64,000 bases of DNA from Erwinia rhapontici (GCF_012271765.1 NZ_VRKO01000016.1:795666-859665), one strand, 5' to 3'; shown: positions 14,761 to 25,500, counted from the stretch's first letter. Notes: generated by a model from the letters alone, not told the origin. Translations and numbers: made by a program.

Positions 14761-15691
14761 TGATCCGACGATGTCAGGCAGTGCAGTCAGCCGGATGGCA
14801 AAGGATATTGATGAACGGTATTACCAGATAAAGCTGGCGCTCAAGGCGCTGTTCGACGAGCGCATGACCGGGCGGGAGCGTGAGTGGAACGGCCAGAAAT
14901 GGAATTTCCTCTGCCACCAGTCCGGTGATATGCCAACGCTTTACGCGGCGAATGCCTCCACCTTTGTCTATGACATGACGGCGGCGCAGATCTCTGACCT
15001 CTTGAAGATTGTTCAGACCATTCTTGATGATTATCTGCTGGAGGGTGGAGAGCAGGACCTGTGGTCGCTGCAATACGTAGCCGCAGAATACGAGCGCGGC
15101 ACGCACCAGGCGTTCACAAACCTCTCGACCCAGTCTCAGGCATACGCCCAGCAGACCACCATGGCACAACTGCTGAGCAGCCCCGCTTACCAGAACCAGA
15201 TAGCAGCAGCCTATGTGTCTACCTACAGCGACTGGAAGGGCTTAAGCGACGCCGCGCGCACCGACCTGGCTAATGTGCTTTCAGACGCCATCGGTCGGGG
15301 TGTCAATCCTCGCGACACTGCCAGGGTGATCAGCAAGCGCCTGGATGTGTCGATGGCCCGGGCAAAGAATATTGCCCAGACAGAGCAGGTTGGCGCGCTC
15401 CGACAGGCGCAGTGGGCTGAAACCGACTGGAGCGCTGAACGGCTTGGACTGCGGACCGCGCTGCTGTGGATCTCTGCGCTGAAGCCAACCACGCGCCCCT
15501 GGCACGCATCGAGGCATGGACAGGTATACACGACTGAAGAGGTGCGAGCCTTCTATGCCGTGAACGGCAACCGCTACCGCTGCTATTGCAGCCAGATACC
15601 GTGCCTGGTGGACGAGAAGGGCCAGATAGTGAATCAGGGGCTTATCGACCGCCTTATCGAAGAGAGAAAGCAGTGGAAGAAGGCTGCCTGA
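14675..15691 (+). CDS. Head morphogenesis protein, SPP1 gp7 family
   Basis: A minor head protein of about 338 residues. The C-terminal half has the phage Mu F / SPP1 gp7 pattern: ISKRLDVSMARAKNIAQTEQ, then LWISALKPTTRPWHASRHG and a YRCYCSQIP end. Three tandem ATG codons after GTG 14666 make the start uncertain; 14675 is chosen for spacing from CCGGG. It lies partly inside the portal gene, typical of this gene pair. Gp7-like proteins enter the procapsid and bind portal or DNA. Confidence 0.85.
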   Translation: MANQSSSVLTLLPTMSLKPKSPVVPRSRNDPTMSGSAVSRMAKDIDERYYQIKLALKALFDERMTGREREWNGQKWNFLCHQSGDMPTLYAANASTFVYDMTAAQISDLLKIVQTILDDYLLEGGEQDLWSLQYVAAEYERGTHQAFTNLSTQSQAYAQQTTMAQLLSSPAYQNQIAAAYVSTYSDWKGLSDAARTDLANVLSDAIGRGVNPRDTARVISKRLDVSMARAKNIAQTEQVGALRQAQWAETDWSAERLGLRTALLWISALKPTTRPWHASRHGQVYTTEEVRAFYAVNGNRYRCYCSQIPCLVDEKGQIVNQGLIDRLIEERKQWKKAA

Positions 15692-15717
15692 CAATTCAAA
15701 CCAAATGAGGATCCAGC

Positions 15718-17097
15718 GTGAAGCTATCAAGCATCCACGTTAAATCCTTCGCTGTTAACGCCTCCAACATCTCAACTAAAACCATCGACGGTGACGAGCA
15801 TTACGTCATTCGCGGCGTTGTGCCTGTCGTTGATGACGTGGTGATGAATGGTGGCCTGTACCCGGCGGAGGAAATTAACAGTAGCTATGGCAGCATCGAG
15901 GGGAAACTTACCCCACTGCCACACCCCAAAGTCGACGGCAAGTTTGTCAGCGCCAACGATGCCCGCGCGCTGAACAAGTTCCACGTTGGCGCATGGGCCC
16001 AGAACGTCACCAAATCCGGCGACAAGGTGGTGATGGACGTTTATGTGAATAAGCGCGTTGCCGACCAGTCGCCGGACGGTAAGCGCCTGATTGCTCGCCT
16101 CGACGATATGATCGCCGGGAACAGCGTCGAACCCATCCACGTTTCCACCGGCCTGCTGCTCAACAAAGAGAACAGCAAGGGAGAGTCAAAAGGCAAAAAG
16201 TACAGTTGGATAGCCCGCAACATGCGCTTTGACCATGTGGCCATCCTGCTGGACGAACCAGGTGCGGCTACACCAGCTGAAGGCGTTGGCATCTTTGTGA
16301 ACGCTGACGGCGAGGAGGGGGCAGTAGAAGCGGCCAGCCTGACGGAAACCGCTAACAATATGAAAGACGGCCTGATCAACAAGGCGAAGTTCTTCCTGCA
16401 CCATAACGGCGACGCATCGTTTGACGAGATTTATTCGATGCTGCGCGATGCCATCCGCTCAACAGCCGGCACCGACCTTTATCGCTACGTCACCAGCGTT
16501 TGGCCGGACAAGTTCATTTACGAGGAAGGGAAGCAGCTCTTCCAGCAAAAGTACCTCATTGACGATGGCGCGGTGACGCTGGTCGGTGAGCCTGTCGAAG
16601 TTATTCGCAAACCCACTGAATATGAAGTCAAAACCAACGGAGATAGTAACCCGATGAAAGAGAAGATGATCGCCGCGCTCAATGCCGCAGGCGTTAAAAC
16701 CGAAGGGCTGACCGACGATCAGGTCTGGGATGCCTTTAACCAGCAGACGCTAAAGAAAGAAGGTGGCGGCGATCCGGCTGGTGCGCAGCAGGCTAATGCC
16801 GCTGCCATTACTGCCGCAGTCAATGCAGCCATTGCACCGCTCACTGATAAGTTGACCACGCTGGAAACTCAGCTTCAGGCGAACTCGGTGAACGAGCTGA
16901 AGCAGAAACGCGATGCGGTGAAACTGTCCATGAACATGAGCGACGAAGAAGTGGCTGACCTGCATGGTAAAGCTCTCGACCGTCTGTATGCCAACTGCCA
17001 GAAGTCCCACGGTCTTATTGGTGGGTTCCATCCCAATAGCCAGGCTCCCGATCAGTGGGCTGACTACGACCTTAACGCTGAAATGGAGAAAAAATAA
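15718..17097 (+). CDS. Prohead protease/scaffold (DUF2213)
   Basis: A 459-residue protein. The N-terminal 200 residues match DUF2213, a phage prohead protease family ([26 protein letters not shown]; candidate catalytic residues in HPKVDG and HVSTG). The C-terminal part (about 310-410) is an alanine-rich coiled coil resembling a scaffold domain fused to the protease. It starts at GTG 15718 with GAGG upstream and precedes the decoration and major capsid genes. Confidence 0.82.
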   Translation: MKLSSIHVKSFAVNASNISTKTIDGDEHYVIRGVVPVVDDVVMNGGLYPAEEINSSYGSIEGKLTPLPHPKVDGKFVSANDARALNKFHVGAWAQNVTKSGDKVVMDVYVNKRVADQSPDGKRLIARLDDMIAGNSVEPIHVSTGLLLNKENSKGESKGKKYSWIARNMRFDHVAILLDEPGAATPAEGVGIFVNADGEEGAVEAASLTETANNMKDGLINKAKFFLHHNGDASFDEIYSMLRDAIRSTAGTDLYRYVTSVWPDKFIYEEGKQLFQQKYLIDDGAVTLVGEPVEVIRKPTEYEVKTNGDSNPMKEKMIAALNAAGVKTEGLTDDQVWDAFNQQTLKKEGGGDPAGAQQANAAAITAAVNAAIAPLTDKLTTLETQLQANSVNELKQKRDAVKLSMNMSDEEVADLHGKALDRLYANCQKSHGLIGGFHPNSQAPDQWADYDLNAEMEKK

Positions 17098-17543
17098 TGG
17101 TGGCACATGTCATTTATCGCGGCCCGGTCGAGCGTGAGCCGGAAACCATCAACCTGCCAGTGGCTGGTGCTTACCTGCCCGGTGTGGTGGTAAAGAAAAA
17201 CACGACTGGCGGTGTGACTGTTGCTGCGGATGCTGCAGGCCGCCTGCTGATTTTGGGCAACCGCCGCTTCATTGGTCAGGACATCAACACCGCATACGCG
17301 GCGAACGAAACTGGCGTCCAGTATCGTGTTGAAGTTGATCAGGAATACAACGTGCGCCTGGCCGCAGCTGCTTACACCGTCGGCCAGGAGCTGACCGTTG
17401 GTGCTGGTGGCATCTTCAAAGCCGCAGTTGCTGGAGACATCGTTGTGGCTACCTTCGACGAAAAAGCAGGCCGCACTCTGGCCGCCGCTGGCTTCGCTGA
17501 TGTTGTGATCGTTAACTCTTACGCTAAGCCGGCTTCGGCCTAA
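17097..17543 (+). CDS. Capsid decoration/structural cement protein (DUF2190-like)
   Basis: A 148-residue beta-rich protein with [17 protein letters not shown] and repeated short strands, as in DUF2190-like capsid stabilising proteins. It overlaps the protease stop by one base (TAATG) and directly precedes the major capsid gene, the usual place for a decoration protein. Assignment rests on position and pattern. Confidence 0.68.
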   Translation: MVAHVIYRGPVEREPETINLPVAGAYLPGVVVKKNTTGGVTVAADAAGRLLILGNRRFIGQDINTAYAANETGVQYRVEVDQEYNVRLAAAAYTVGQELTVGAGGIFKAAVAGDIVVATFDEKAGRTLAAAGFADVVIVNSYAKPASA

Positions 17544-17554
17544 GGAATTACAGA

Positions 17555-18586
17555 ATGCTGAAGTTTACTAAAGAGCAGCAGGCGCTGATCCTCAACGGTC
17601 GCCGCCGCTGGGAGCACTCCCACAACATGATGGCTGCGCAAAACGGCTTTGATGTGAACCATGCCAACGGCGCACTAATCGCTCACAACGAGCTGATGGG
17701 TAATGCCTCCACCCTGCCCAAGGATGTATGGGGTGAGTGGGACCGTTCGGCGATCACCGTGCAGCGCGATGTGCTGTCAGTGTTTAATGACCTGGCTGCA
17801 TCCGTATCCCGCCCGATGCGCCTCGGAAAAATCATCCACTACTTCATGACCCTGTCTGATTCCGGTGATGTGAACATCAGCCTGGACGGTCGCGGGAAGG
17901 CGAAGGCGGATTCACCAGTAATGAACTATGAAGGCACGCCGCTGCCGATCATCGACTCAGAACTGAGTTTCGGCTGGCGTCAGATGCTGGCGGCACAGAC
18001 TGAAGGCTACTCGTTGGACAGCGACGCGATCGGTAACCATCAGCGTAAAGTGGCTGAGAAGATGGAAGACATGGTGCTGAATGGCGACACAACCATTCGC
18101 GTCGGCGAGTCGACCATCTACGGCTTCCGCAACGCTCCTCAGCGCGCAACCGGGACGCATGGTTTTGATCTGGCCGCTGCCACCGGCGCACAGTGGGTGA
18201 GCGTTATCACAGCAGCCATTGCAGCGCTGCATGCGAAGAATTATTACGCCCCGGTAACGCTGTATGTGAACTACTCGGACTGGTTCTATGCATCCGTGAC
18301 CGACTATGCAGCTAATTATCCGAAAACCATTCTGACACGCCTGATGGAGATCCCAGGTCTTGCTGGCATCGTTCCGGCTTCCAAGGTTCCAGCCAATGAA
18401 GTGCTGGGCGTTGTGAAACGTCCTGACGTTGTGCAGATCCTCAATGGTATGCCGCTAACCATCCGTCCGAAAGCGCGCATCAACCCTGAAGATGATTATA
18501 TCTACAGCGTATTGGCCGCTGTGGCGCCGCAGTTCAAACACGATGATGAAGGTAACGCCGGTTACGTTCAGCTGACCAAAGCATAA
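17555..18586 (+). CDS. Major capsid protein
   Basis: A 343-residue protein after the protease and decoration genes. It contains a long N-terminal helix region, central beta strands ([22 protein letters not shown]) and a C-terminal [15 protein letters not shown] segment, consistent with an HK97-type coat protein of the DUF2184-like group. It is followed by a good intrinsic terminator, which fits very high local expression. Confidence 0.85.
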   Translation: MLKFTKEQQALILNGRRRWEHSHNMMAAQNGFDVNHANGALIAHNELMGNASTLPKDVWGEWDRSAITVQRDVLSVFNDLAASVSRPMRLGKIIHYFMTLSDSGDVNISLDGRGKAKADSPVMNYEGTPLPIIDSELSFGWRQMLAAQTEGYSLDSDAIGNHQRKVAEKMEDMVLNGDTTIRVGESTIYGFRNAPQRATGTHGFDLAAATGAQWVSVITAAIAALHAKNYYAPVTLYVNYSDWFYASVTDYAANYPKTILTRLMEIPGLAGIVPASKVPANEVLGVVKRPDVVQILNGMPLTIRPKARINPEDDYIYSVLAAVAPQFKHDDEGNAGYVQLTKA

Positions 18587-18606
18587 GGGGCATCGGCCCC
18601 TCTTTT
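18586..18606 (+). terminator. Terminator after major capsid gene
   Basis: AGGGGC-ATCG-GCCCCT (18586-18601) followed by CTTTTC. The stem is short and the T run brief, so partial read-through into the connector and tail genes is likely. Confidence 0.6.
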
Positions 18607-18619
18607 CTGGAGATTTACC

Positions 18620-18946
18620 ATGTCAGACAAAAAGCAGAAATGGATCCTCACCCATGACAGCCACAAGCTGAAAAAGGGTGAAGTTTACGAAGGCACCACC
18701 CTCCCGGCTTGGCTGAACGGCAAGGCGACTCTGGTATCAGCTGATATTTTTGAAGTAGCCACGCCGGGTGGTGCTGATCTGGAAAAGCTCAACGCTGAGC
18801 TGGCAGCGCAAACTCAGCGCGCTGACGCGGCAGAGAAAGACCTCACTACGGCGCAACAGGCACATGTCGCAGCTCTCGAAGCAGAAACGAAACGCGCTGA
18901 CGCGGCAGAAGCCGCACTGATTGAAGCAACCAAAAAAGGTAAATAG
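18620..18946 (+). CDS. Hypothetical protein with coiled-coil tail
   Basis: A 108-residue protein. The first 50 residues (KWILTHDSHKLKKGEVYEGT) form a compact beta-like domain; the rest is a repeated coiled coil with two copies of KRADAAE/QRADAAE. It starts from GGAG after the terminator hairpin and lies between capsid and connector genes. It may be a minor head or head-tail joining protein; no family recognised. Confidence 0.65.
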   Translation: MSDKKQKWILTHDSHKLKKGEVYEGTTLPAWLNGKATLVSADIFEVATPGGADLEKLNAELAAQTQRADAAEKDLTTAQQAHVAALEAETKRADAAEAALIEATKKGK

Positions 18947-18948
18947 CG

Positions 18949-19329
18949 ATGGCAGCCCAGATCACTCCAGCGGATGTTAAGTCATTGCTCACTGAGCTGG
19001 GCTATACCATCCCTGATGCTTTGCTTACGCCGATCCTGTGTAGCGTCAATAAAATCGATGACTGCCTCGATGGCGCTGGTTACGACGAGTGCACGCAGAC
19101 GCTGATCAAACTGTATGCGGCGTCGCTGATGTCGGCATCTTCCGGGGCGCGGCGCATCAAATCGCAGGGCGCGCCATCCGGTGCTTCCCGGTCATTTGAA
19201 TATGGCGAGGACAGCACCACTTGGCTGCGTAACTCGCTCTCCACGCTGGATACGTCAGGGTGCGCGTCTGGCCTGCCTATCAGCGCTGGATCCAGCATAG
19301 GTTTCTTCATGGTTGCTGGAGGTTGCTAA
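18949..19329 (+). CDS. Putative head-tail connector protein
   Basis: A 126-residue mostly helical protein (LLTELGYTIPDALLTPIL, YDECTQTLIKLYAASLMS) at the position of the first head-tail adaptor. The LIKLYAASLM helix with ARRIKSQGAPSGASRSF resembles a family of small prophage connector proteins. Its stop overlaps the next ATG by one base. Confidence 0.6.
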   Translation: MAAQITPADVKSLLTELGYTIPDALLTPILCSVNKIDDCLDGAGYDECTQTLIKLYAASLMSASSGARRIKSQGAPSGASRSFEYGEDSTTWLRNSLSTLDTSGCASGLPISAGSSIGFFMVAGGC

Positions 19330-19496
19330 TGTCGACATCAGCATCAGAACGCCTACCCCGGAAATTCCAGCGTGTGTGGGTGAAGACGGATAGCGGGAAG
19401 GAAACGACCGCTTACGTTAACGCAGCGGGTGAGTGGCGCATTAACTGCCCGCGCATTGCTGCTGAGAATCCCACTGTCGTTAGCTGGAGGGAATAG
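19329..19496 (+). CDS. 55-residue hypothetical structural-operon protein
   Basis: A short frame MSTSASERLPRKF with GGAGG six bases before the ATG, translationally coupled to the previous gene through TAATG. The C-terminus ends VVSWRE. Basic N-terminus and one predicted beta hairpin. No family recognised. Confidence 0.6.
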   Translation: MSTSASERLPRKFQRVWVKTDSGKETTAYVNAAGEWRINCPRIAAENPTVVSWRE

Positions 19497-19497
19497 A

Positions 19498-19851
19498 GTG
19501 AGTTCACTTGCTGCGTGGAGTTACACCGCGCCGTGCACGATCTGGAAGCGGCTGCCAGACGCCTCGACAGAGTACGGCGATGAAGCGGTTTATGCCGAAC
19601 CGATAGTTATCATGGCTGACTACCAGGGCGGCCTTTCTAAGCGCATCGGTAGCCTGGGTACAGAGCGCGTGGTTAAAAACACGTTCTGGACTGAGTTTGA
19701 TCTGGCTGATGCCGGGGATTACATCCTGATTGGCGAATCGACTGCGCCGGATCCGCTGGCCGCTGGCGCTGACGAGGTGATGCAGGTCATCCGGTATGCT
19801 GACACCTTTGAGCGCATTGCTGACGATTTCGCGATAATTACGGGAGTCTGA
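19498..19851 (+). CDS. Putative head-tail joining protein
   Basis: A 117-residue protein starting at GTG 19498 with GGAGGG seven bases upstream, one base after the previous stop. It is beta-rich (VVKNTFWTEFDLADAGDYILIGE) and lies between connector and tail-completion genes, the position of phage head-tail stopper proteins. Function inferred from gene order. Confidence 0.6.
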   Translation: MSSLAAWSYTAPCTIWKRLPDASTEYGDEAVYAEPIVIMADYQGGLSKRIGSLGTERVVKNTFWTEFDLADAGDYILIGESTAPDPLAAGADEVMQVIRYADTFERIADDFAIITGV

Positions 19852-19852
19852 T

Positions 19853-20221
19853 ATGGGCGTGAAAATTAAAGGTGTGCGTGAAGCCAAGCAGAACCTCAAT
19901 CGTCTGGTGGATGATATTCAGGGGCGCAAGGCTGTGAGGGCGTTGCAAAGTGCGCTGATTATCGGTTCATCTCAGGCAGCGCTTTACACGCCTATCGACA
20001 CCTCAACGTTAATCAATAGTCAGTTTCGCGAACTGGAAGTCAAAGGGACGCGGCTAACCGGGAGAGTGGGCTACTCAGCAAACTATGCGGTTTATGTTCA
20101 TGATCCAGAGGTAACTCAGACATTCCGGCGAGCCACTGCTCAGAAAGAGTTCCTGACGAGAGGCTTCGAAGATACGCGCGAGTTGATCGACCGCACCATT
20201 AAAAAGGAGATGGCACTGTGA
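19853..20221 (+). CDS. Tail completion protein, HK97 gp10-like
   Basis: A 122-residue protein with the gp10 pattern: an N-terminal helix (REAKQNLNRLVDDIQ), a central SSQAALYTPIDTSTLINSQF and a GYSANYAVYVHD strand, followed by a C-terminal helix. Proteins of this family finish the tail tube or join it to the head. It overlaps the following tail terminator gene by four bases. Confidence 0.78.
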   Translation: MGVKIKGVREAKQNLNRLVDDIQGRKAVRALQSALIIGSSQAALYTPIDTSTLINSQFRELEVKGTRLTGRVGYSANYAVYVHDPEVTQTFRRATAQKEFLTRGFEDTRELIDRTIKKEMAL

Positions 20222-20601
20222 CCCCTCCTATGCACAAGCGTGTGCTCAATTATTTCAATGATGCCGCTCTAACTACTGGATATCTCGCTCAACTTCTGGT
20301 GTGGAATGACACCGGAAAGCTCACCGATAACTTCATGATTTTCCGTCCTAATGGTGGCAGTGCTGTCCGCAACCAGCTTGGCGGTGATTATTACGTGATG
20401 GTCGATGTTATCGGTGCGAAAGGTGCCAATGGTGCGGTAGACGAGCGCGTACAGGCGATCATCGATTTCGTTCAGCAAAACCCAATGGTCGACGCCTGCG
20501 TTGGCTATCTGGAAAATCTCGGCGGCATTCCTGCCCCCGTTCAAACAACCGAGGGCCGCCTGGTCTATCGGCTTCAGTTTGTTGCCACCTTCGGCAGCTA
20601 A
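20218..20601 (+). CDS. Tail terminator protein (lambda U-like position)
   Basis: A 127-residue protein starting at GTG 20218 (overlap GTGA). The fold pattern VLNYFNDAAL...YYVMVDVIG...VQAIIDFVQ and FVATFGS end is like tail terminators that cap the tube and fix its length. It directly precedes the major tail gene, as U precedes V in lambda. Confidence 0.65.
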   Translation: MTPPMHKRVLNYFNDAALTTGYLAQLLVWNDTGKLTDNFMIFRPNGGSAVRNQLGGDYYVMVDVIGAKGANGAVDERVQAIIDFVQQNPMVDACVGYLENLGGIPAPVQTTEGRLVYRLQFVATFGS

Positions 20602-20625
20602 ATAAACGTCAAAGAGGAATTACCC

Positions 20626-21366
20626 ATGGCAGATTGCCAGAACAGCAACGAACGTTTGTTCGGTGGCGCCGTTGTGCTTGAAGTTGCCGATGGCTGTAGC
20701 GACACGCTGCCGCAGGAATCGGAATGGAAAGCACTGGCTGCCGGAACGAGCAAAGGGTGGGACTTCTCACCAAACACAGTCACATCGGATGCAGATGACG
20801 GTGGCGGCTTTGTTGAGAGCATTATCACCAACTCTGATTTCACTATCAGCTTTGAAGGTGAGGTGCGCAAGAAAGGCAAGCTGGACCAATACGGCGTAGG
20901 CCGATTCATCAAGTATTTCGCCGCAGAGCTGAAGGCCCGGCGCCAGCCAGGCATCTGGGTGCGCATGGAGTACGGTGAGGTCACTTTCCGTGGCTACATG
21001 GTGGTTACGGCGCTGAGTTCCGATGGCGGCACTAATGACATCGTGACGTTCACCACTGAGTTCAAGGTGGGTGATGCTACAACCATCGAGGTTCTGGATA
21101 GCGATGACACAGTGCCAGCTACAGGCGTCACTGTTACTCCTGCCACGACATCTCTGACCGTTGGTGCGACCCGCCAGTTGACCGGAACAGTGCTGCCGGC
21201 TGACGCAACAGATAAATCCGGCACCTGGACAACCTCTGACGCGACAAAAGCCACGGTCAGCTCTACCGGGTTGGTTACTGGTGTTGCAGCAGGAACAGCA
21301 ACAATCACCTTCACCTCAACTGACGGTGCATTTACTGGCTCTACTGCGGCAACCATCACCGCATAA
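20626..21366 (+). CDS. Major tail tube protein with Ig-like (BIG_2) domain
   Basis: A 246-residue protein. The N-terminal 160 residues are the tube domain (lambda V position). Residues about 163-246 form a bacterial Ig-like group 2 domain with the hallmark TPATTSLTVGATRQLTGTV, ATVSSTGLVTGVAAGTATI pattern. In lambda V the Ig domain is likewise C-terminal and decorates the tail surface, where it may aid weak surface binding. Ribosome site GAGGA precedes ATG 20626. Confidence 0.88.
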   Translation: MADCQNSNERLFGGAVVLEVADGCSDTLPQESEWKALAAGTSKGWDFSPNTVTSDADDGGGFVESIITNSDFTISFEGEVRKKGKLDQYGVGRFIKYFAAELKARRQPGIWVRMEYGEVTFRGYMVVTALSSDGGTNDIVTFTTEFKVGDATTIEVLDSDDTVPATGVTVTPATTSLTVGATRQLTGTVLPADATDKSGTWTTSDATKATVSSTGLVTGVAAGTATITFTSTDGAFTGSTAATITA

Positions 21367-21425
21367 CTGCCATTTCAGGGGCTTCCGCCTGGTGGCCCCG
21401 AAAATGTCTGTTACAGGATTAACCC

Positions 21426-22097
21426 ATGACACCATACAAAGAAATCGGCGAGTGCCTGATTACTGCGGGAGAGGATGAGTATTTCTTCAGGCCATCATTC
21501 GCCGCCATGAGCCGTATTGGTGAGCCACAGGAGATTGTGCAGGCATTCCATGATGTCCATTACAACATCATTCAGAACGCCTACCAGGCTTACGGAATGA
21601 TTCCGAAGTGGGTAATGGAGAAGGCTTCATCGCCAGATTATGTGAGAATCCCGGCTCTGGCCTCAATGGCGATACTTCAGGCTTGCTGCCAGACAGACCT
21701 GGGGAAATTAATTGGTGAAATAGTCCCAAGTAAGTCTGGAAAGTTTGGAAGAGGCGCATTCGTCTACCGAAAAGGGGTAATGCCACTGAGTGACATGATA
21801 CTCATCGCCCAATCACTAATTACTCACGGCATCATCGGAAAAGCGAAGGTGCGGCAGCTTCAGCGCCACGAAAGCAACCAGGCTACATCTGAGTTCAACG
21901 CTTTCGAATATATCAGCGCAGCACGAAACCACTTCGGCATAAGCCGGGGTGAAGCTGAGCAGCTATCGATGACCGAGTTTCAAATGATGCTGGCAGCGAA
22001 ATACCCCGATCAGAAGGGGTTCACTCGCGATGAATACGAGGCAGTGGCTGATGATTATCTGGCTAAAAAAGCGAGAAGGTTGGCGAAGGCTGCATAG
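21426..22097 (+). CDS. Tail assembly chaperone-like protein (DUF6246)
   Basis: A 223-residue protein between the tube and tape-measure genes, the position of lambda G/T. It matches my recollection of DUF6246. The N-terminus (MTPYKEIGECLITAGEDEYFFRPS) resembles tail chaperones that bind the tape measure. No slippery sequence with a frameshifted extension is seen; the downstream space is occupied by an unrelated secreted-protein gene. A GGGGC/GCCCC hairpin lies just upstream, at about 21379-21400. Confidence 0.65.
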   Translation: MTPYKEIGECLITAGEDEYFFRPSFAAMSRIGEPQEIVQAFHDVHYNIIQNAYQAYGMIPKWVMEKASSPDYVRIPALASMAILQACCQTDLGKLIGEIVPSKSGKFGRGAFVYRKGVMPLSDMILIAQSLITHGIIGKAKVRQLQRHESNQATSEFNAFEYISAARNHFGISRGEAEQLSMTEFQMMLAAKYPDQKGFTRDEYEAVADDYLAKKARRLAKAA

Positions 22098-22178
22098 CAG
22101 ATCTTGCTGCTTTGTTGCTTCCCATTGCATCAGCTTCCCTTTAGGATTATCGCCATACTTATGAATGGGGATAGGGAT

Positions 22179-22463
22179 ATGAAGAAAGGTTTTTTTCTGC
22201 TGGTGATGACCATTTTTTTTCCGCAGATATCTTCGGCTGAACAACAATCAATGGACATGTTGAACCAGCTACATGAGGGGGTCTGCAAGGACCATCAGAA
22301 GCCGGAGCTTTGCAAAAGGATTGTTGGAATCATCATGAAGGGCGTAAAGCAAAATGACGATATCTATATTGAGTGCATGAAAAATAAACCATCTACTCCA
22401 GAAGATGCGATGTACTGCCAGAGCGCAAAAGACATCAGAGCAAAAATAGACTCGTACAACTGA
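22179..22463 (+). CDS. Small secreted moron-like protein
   Basis: A 94-residue protein with a clear signal peptide (MKKGFFLLVMTIFFPQISSA, cleavage after SSA). The mature 74 residues have four cysteines (VCKDHQKPELCK, IECMKN, MYCQSA), suggesting disulfides in the periplasm. It sits between tail chaperone and tape measure and is followed by its own terminator, which marks an autonomous inserted (moron) gene. ATG 22179 has GGGAT nearby; an alternative ATG at 22161 would spoil the signal peptide. Family not recognised. Confidence 0.7.
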   Translation: MKKGFFLLVMTIFFPQISSAEQQSMDMLNQLHEGVCKDHQKPELCKRIVGIIMKGVKQNDDIYIECMKNKPSTPEDAMYCQSAKDIRAKIDSYN

Positions 22464-22480
22464 ATTAATAAAACATTAAC

Positions 22481-22506
22481 AAACCTCGCTCCGGCGGGGT
22501 TTTTTT
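22481..22506 (+). terminator. Terminator after secreted moron gene
   Basis: A nine-pair stem AAACCTCGC/GCGGGGTTT (22481-22489 with 22494-22502, one T-G pair) with TCCG loop runs into seven T residues (22500-22506). It lies within the tail operon, so late transcripts must read through by Q-type antitermination. Confidence 0.85.
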
Positions 22507-22523
22507 ATGCCCGGAGATAAGCA

Positions 22524-25500
22524 ATGGCAGGTGAGCAGCAGGTAGGAAATATCGTTTATGAAGTAGAAATGAACGTAGCCAAGCTTATCGAGTCACAGCA
22601 AAAAGTTAATGCTCGCCTCGATGACATGGAGGGGAAATTTGAGAAAACTGGAAAAGCAGTCTCTGGTACAGAGAGGTCATTCTCATCACTAACAAGAGTA
22701 GCTAGTGCTCTCACGGCTGCATTATCAGTGCAGCAGGTTGCGAACTATGCTGATGCATGGACCACGCTTAACAACAAACTGGCGAACTCCATCAGGACAG
22801 GGGAAAGCCTTGTTCAGGTGACGCAGCGCGTGTTTGATATTACGCAGTCTACCCGCTCAAGCCTTGACGCTACCGCATCGCTCTACGCTCGATTGGAGAG
22901 GGCTACCCGTGAGTACGGCACCAGCGCAGAAAACGTGGCGAAGCTCACCACGATCATCAACCAGGGGTTTGTCGTATCTGGCGCCACGGCGCAGGAAGCA
23001 GAGAACGCCATTATTCAGCTTTCACAAGGACTGGCGTCCGGCGCCCTTCGCGGAGAAGAGTTCAACTCTGTGAACGAGCAGGGCAACCGACTGATCGTAG
23101 CCCTGGCGGATTCCATGGGGGTTTCCATAGGTCAGATGCGTGCAATGGCTGCGCAGGGCAAGCTGACTACTGATGTCGTTGTTAATGGGCTGCTGGGCCA
23201 AGGCGATGTGATCGGCAAAGAGTTCGCCAACACCACACAAACTATCGGGCAGGCATTCCAGACAGCCGGGAACAACATCACGCAGTTCGTCGGTAGCTCG
23301 ACAACTGTTAAAGCGGGCGTGGCAATCTTCAATGATGCCGTGGTTACCCTGAGCGAAAACCTTGATGTTGTATCAACTGTAATTTTGGCTGTGACTGCCG
23401 TGATGGGATCGCGTTACGTGGCGGCGCTTGTTCTTGCCACACAGAAACAGTTAGCTCTTGCAGCCAGTTCATACAGCGCAGCAACAGCGCAGGGGGCGTT
23501 AGCAGCTGCCTCATCTGGATTACGCGGAGCAATGGCTTTAGTAGGCGGGCCTGCGGGCGTGGCAACTCTTGCAGCAACAGCAATATTCTTTTTCTATCAG
23601 AAAGCGCAGCAGGCGAAACAGGAAGCCAATGACCTGGCAGATGGCGTTGGTGCACTGGTAGCAAAGTTCAAGGAAATGTCAGCGACAGAACTTGGCGCAT
23701 CAATAGCCAGAATGCGTGAAAGCATGGGCAGCCTCAGCGATAGCGTCGATGACGCGCAGAAAGCATATGACAATGCTACATATCGGGTCAGCGACCTGCG
23801 AAAAGAAATTGATAACTGGGGCAAAGGCACTACCAGAGGAAGGCAGGCTGCTGACGCTCTATCTGGCGCCATGGATGATCAGTATATTGCCGCCGATGCA
23901 CTTGAGAGGGCACAGAAAAGGCTCAGCCAGACACAAAGCGCTATAACTCTCGGTCAGGCACAGCTTACTACCGGCCTGAAAACAGGTATCGACCTGCTGA
24001 GTCGCGAATCAACAGCGGCAGGTGATGCCGCTGGAATGATGAATCATTTCGCTAAGTCGATAAATCTGGCGGCTGCTGCGAAAGAAAAATTCAACGCTTC
24101 CAGCCTGCAAATTCCCCGAAGCGAAAAAGCAGACGATTACAATAAAAGCCTTGAAGATGAAAACGCGCTACTGGCTATCACTGATAAGCGTCTCAGGGCT
24201 GTTACTAAAGCCAGAATGGAGGCTACAGCCAAAGGCGGAAACCAGAACCAGATCAATACTGCTGCAGAGCTTGCTGGGGCGCAATATGACCTCCAGAGAG
24301 CAGAGGAACAACGTAACGCGGCAGTGAAAGAAGGTACGTCCCTGAGCAATAAAGCAGCAACCCAGGCGGAGAGCGTTGCGCAGAAACTGGAAAATCTCAA
24401 AGAACAATCAGAGATGGCAGCAGACTCAACTCGGGAATTAAGTCGTGAGCAGGCTATTCTGGCGGCTCAGCAGTCTCTTGGTAATGCCGCGACTCAGGCT
24501 GACATTAAGCTTGCTGGACAGTATGCAGCAGCTAAATGGGATACAGGCAACGCAATTCGGGCGCAGGCCGCAGCGGAAAAGCTTCTCCCTGAAAGAAGAG
24601 AGAACGCCAGCTATCAACAAGACGTATCGGATCTTAATACAGCCTTGTCTGCGAAGAAAATCAGCCAGGAGCAGTACAACGCCACATCTGAACAACTCGA
24701 GCAGCAACACCAGATTAATCTTGCGAAGATTCGCTCAGAGCAAGCTGTGTCGCCTCAGTTGGCAGCGGCAGGAACAGTTGACCCGGTACAGGCTCTGGCG
24801 AATGAAAACGCTCAGAAATTAGCTCTTATTCAGCAGTTCGAGCAGCAGAAAGTGATAACGCAGCAGCAGTCTATCGCCCTGATGAATGCAGCGAACACCC
24901 AGTATGAGCAGGCTCGGATCAATGCTGCCTGGCAGATATGGGAAAACCAGAACACTGCTAACCAGCTTCTCGGTAGCGCTATCGACTCACTGCAAGGTGG
25001 TGCTACCAACGCAATCACTGGTCTTCTTAATGGTACTCAAAGCCTGAGTGAGGCGTTTGCCAACATCGGCTCCACAATCCTGAATAGCGTAGTGAGTGGC
25101 CTTGTTGAGATGGGCCTGCAGTACGTCAAAAACATGATTATGGGCCAAGTTGCTGCCACTGCCGCACTTGCATCCACTACAGCGCAAGCCACCGCCGCCG
25201 CTGCCGCATGGGCACCAGCCGCAATCAGCGCATCGATTGCAACGATGGGAGCTGCGTCGGCAACAGGCACCACTGCCTACAGCACTGCGTTGGTTGCTTC
25301 GAAAGGCCTGGCAATAGCAGGGGCACGTAAAGATGGCGGCCCGGTCAGCGCTGGTAGCATGTACCAGGTAGGCGAGGGCGGAAAGCCGGAAATCTATCAG
25401 GCGAGCACTGGCAAGCAGTACATGATTCCCGGTGACAACGGCAAGGTGATCAGCAATAAGGACATGATGGGTGGTTCAGAAAGTGGTGGCGGGGTTGTTA

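Noticed and set aside
21426-22178. Programmed frameshift in the tail chaperone as in lambda G-T
   Set aside because: No slippery heptamer leading into an overlapping second frame was seen; the downstream space holds the secreted-protein gene.
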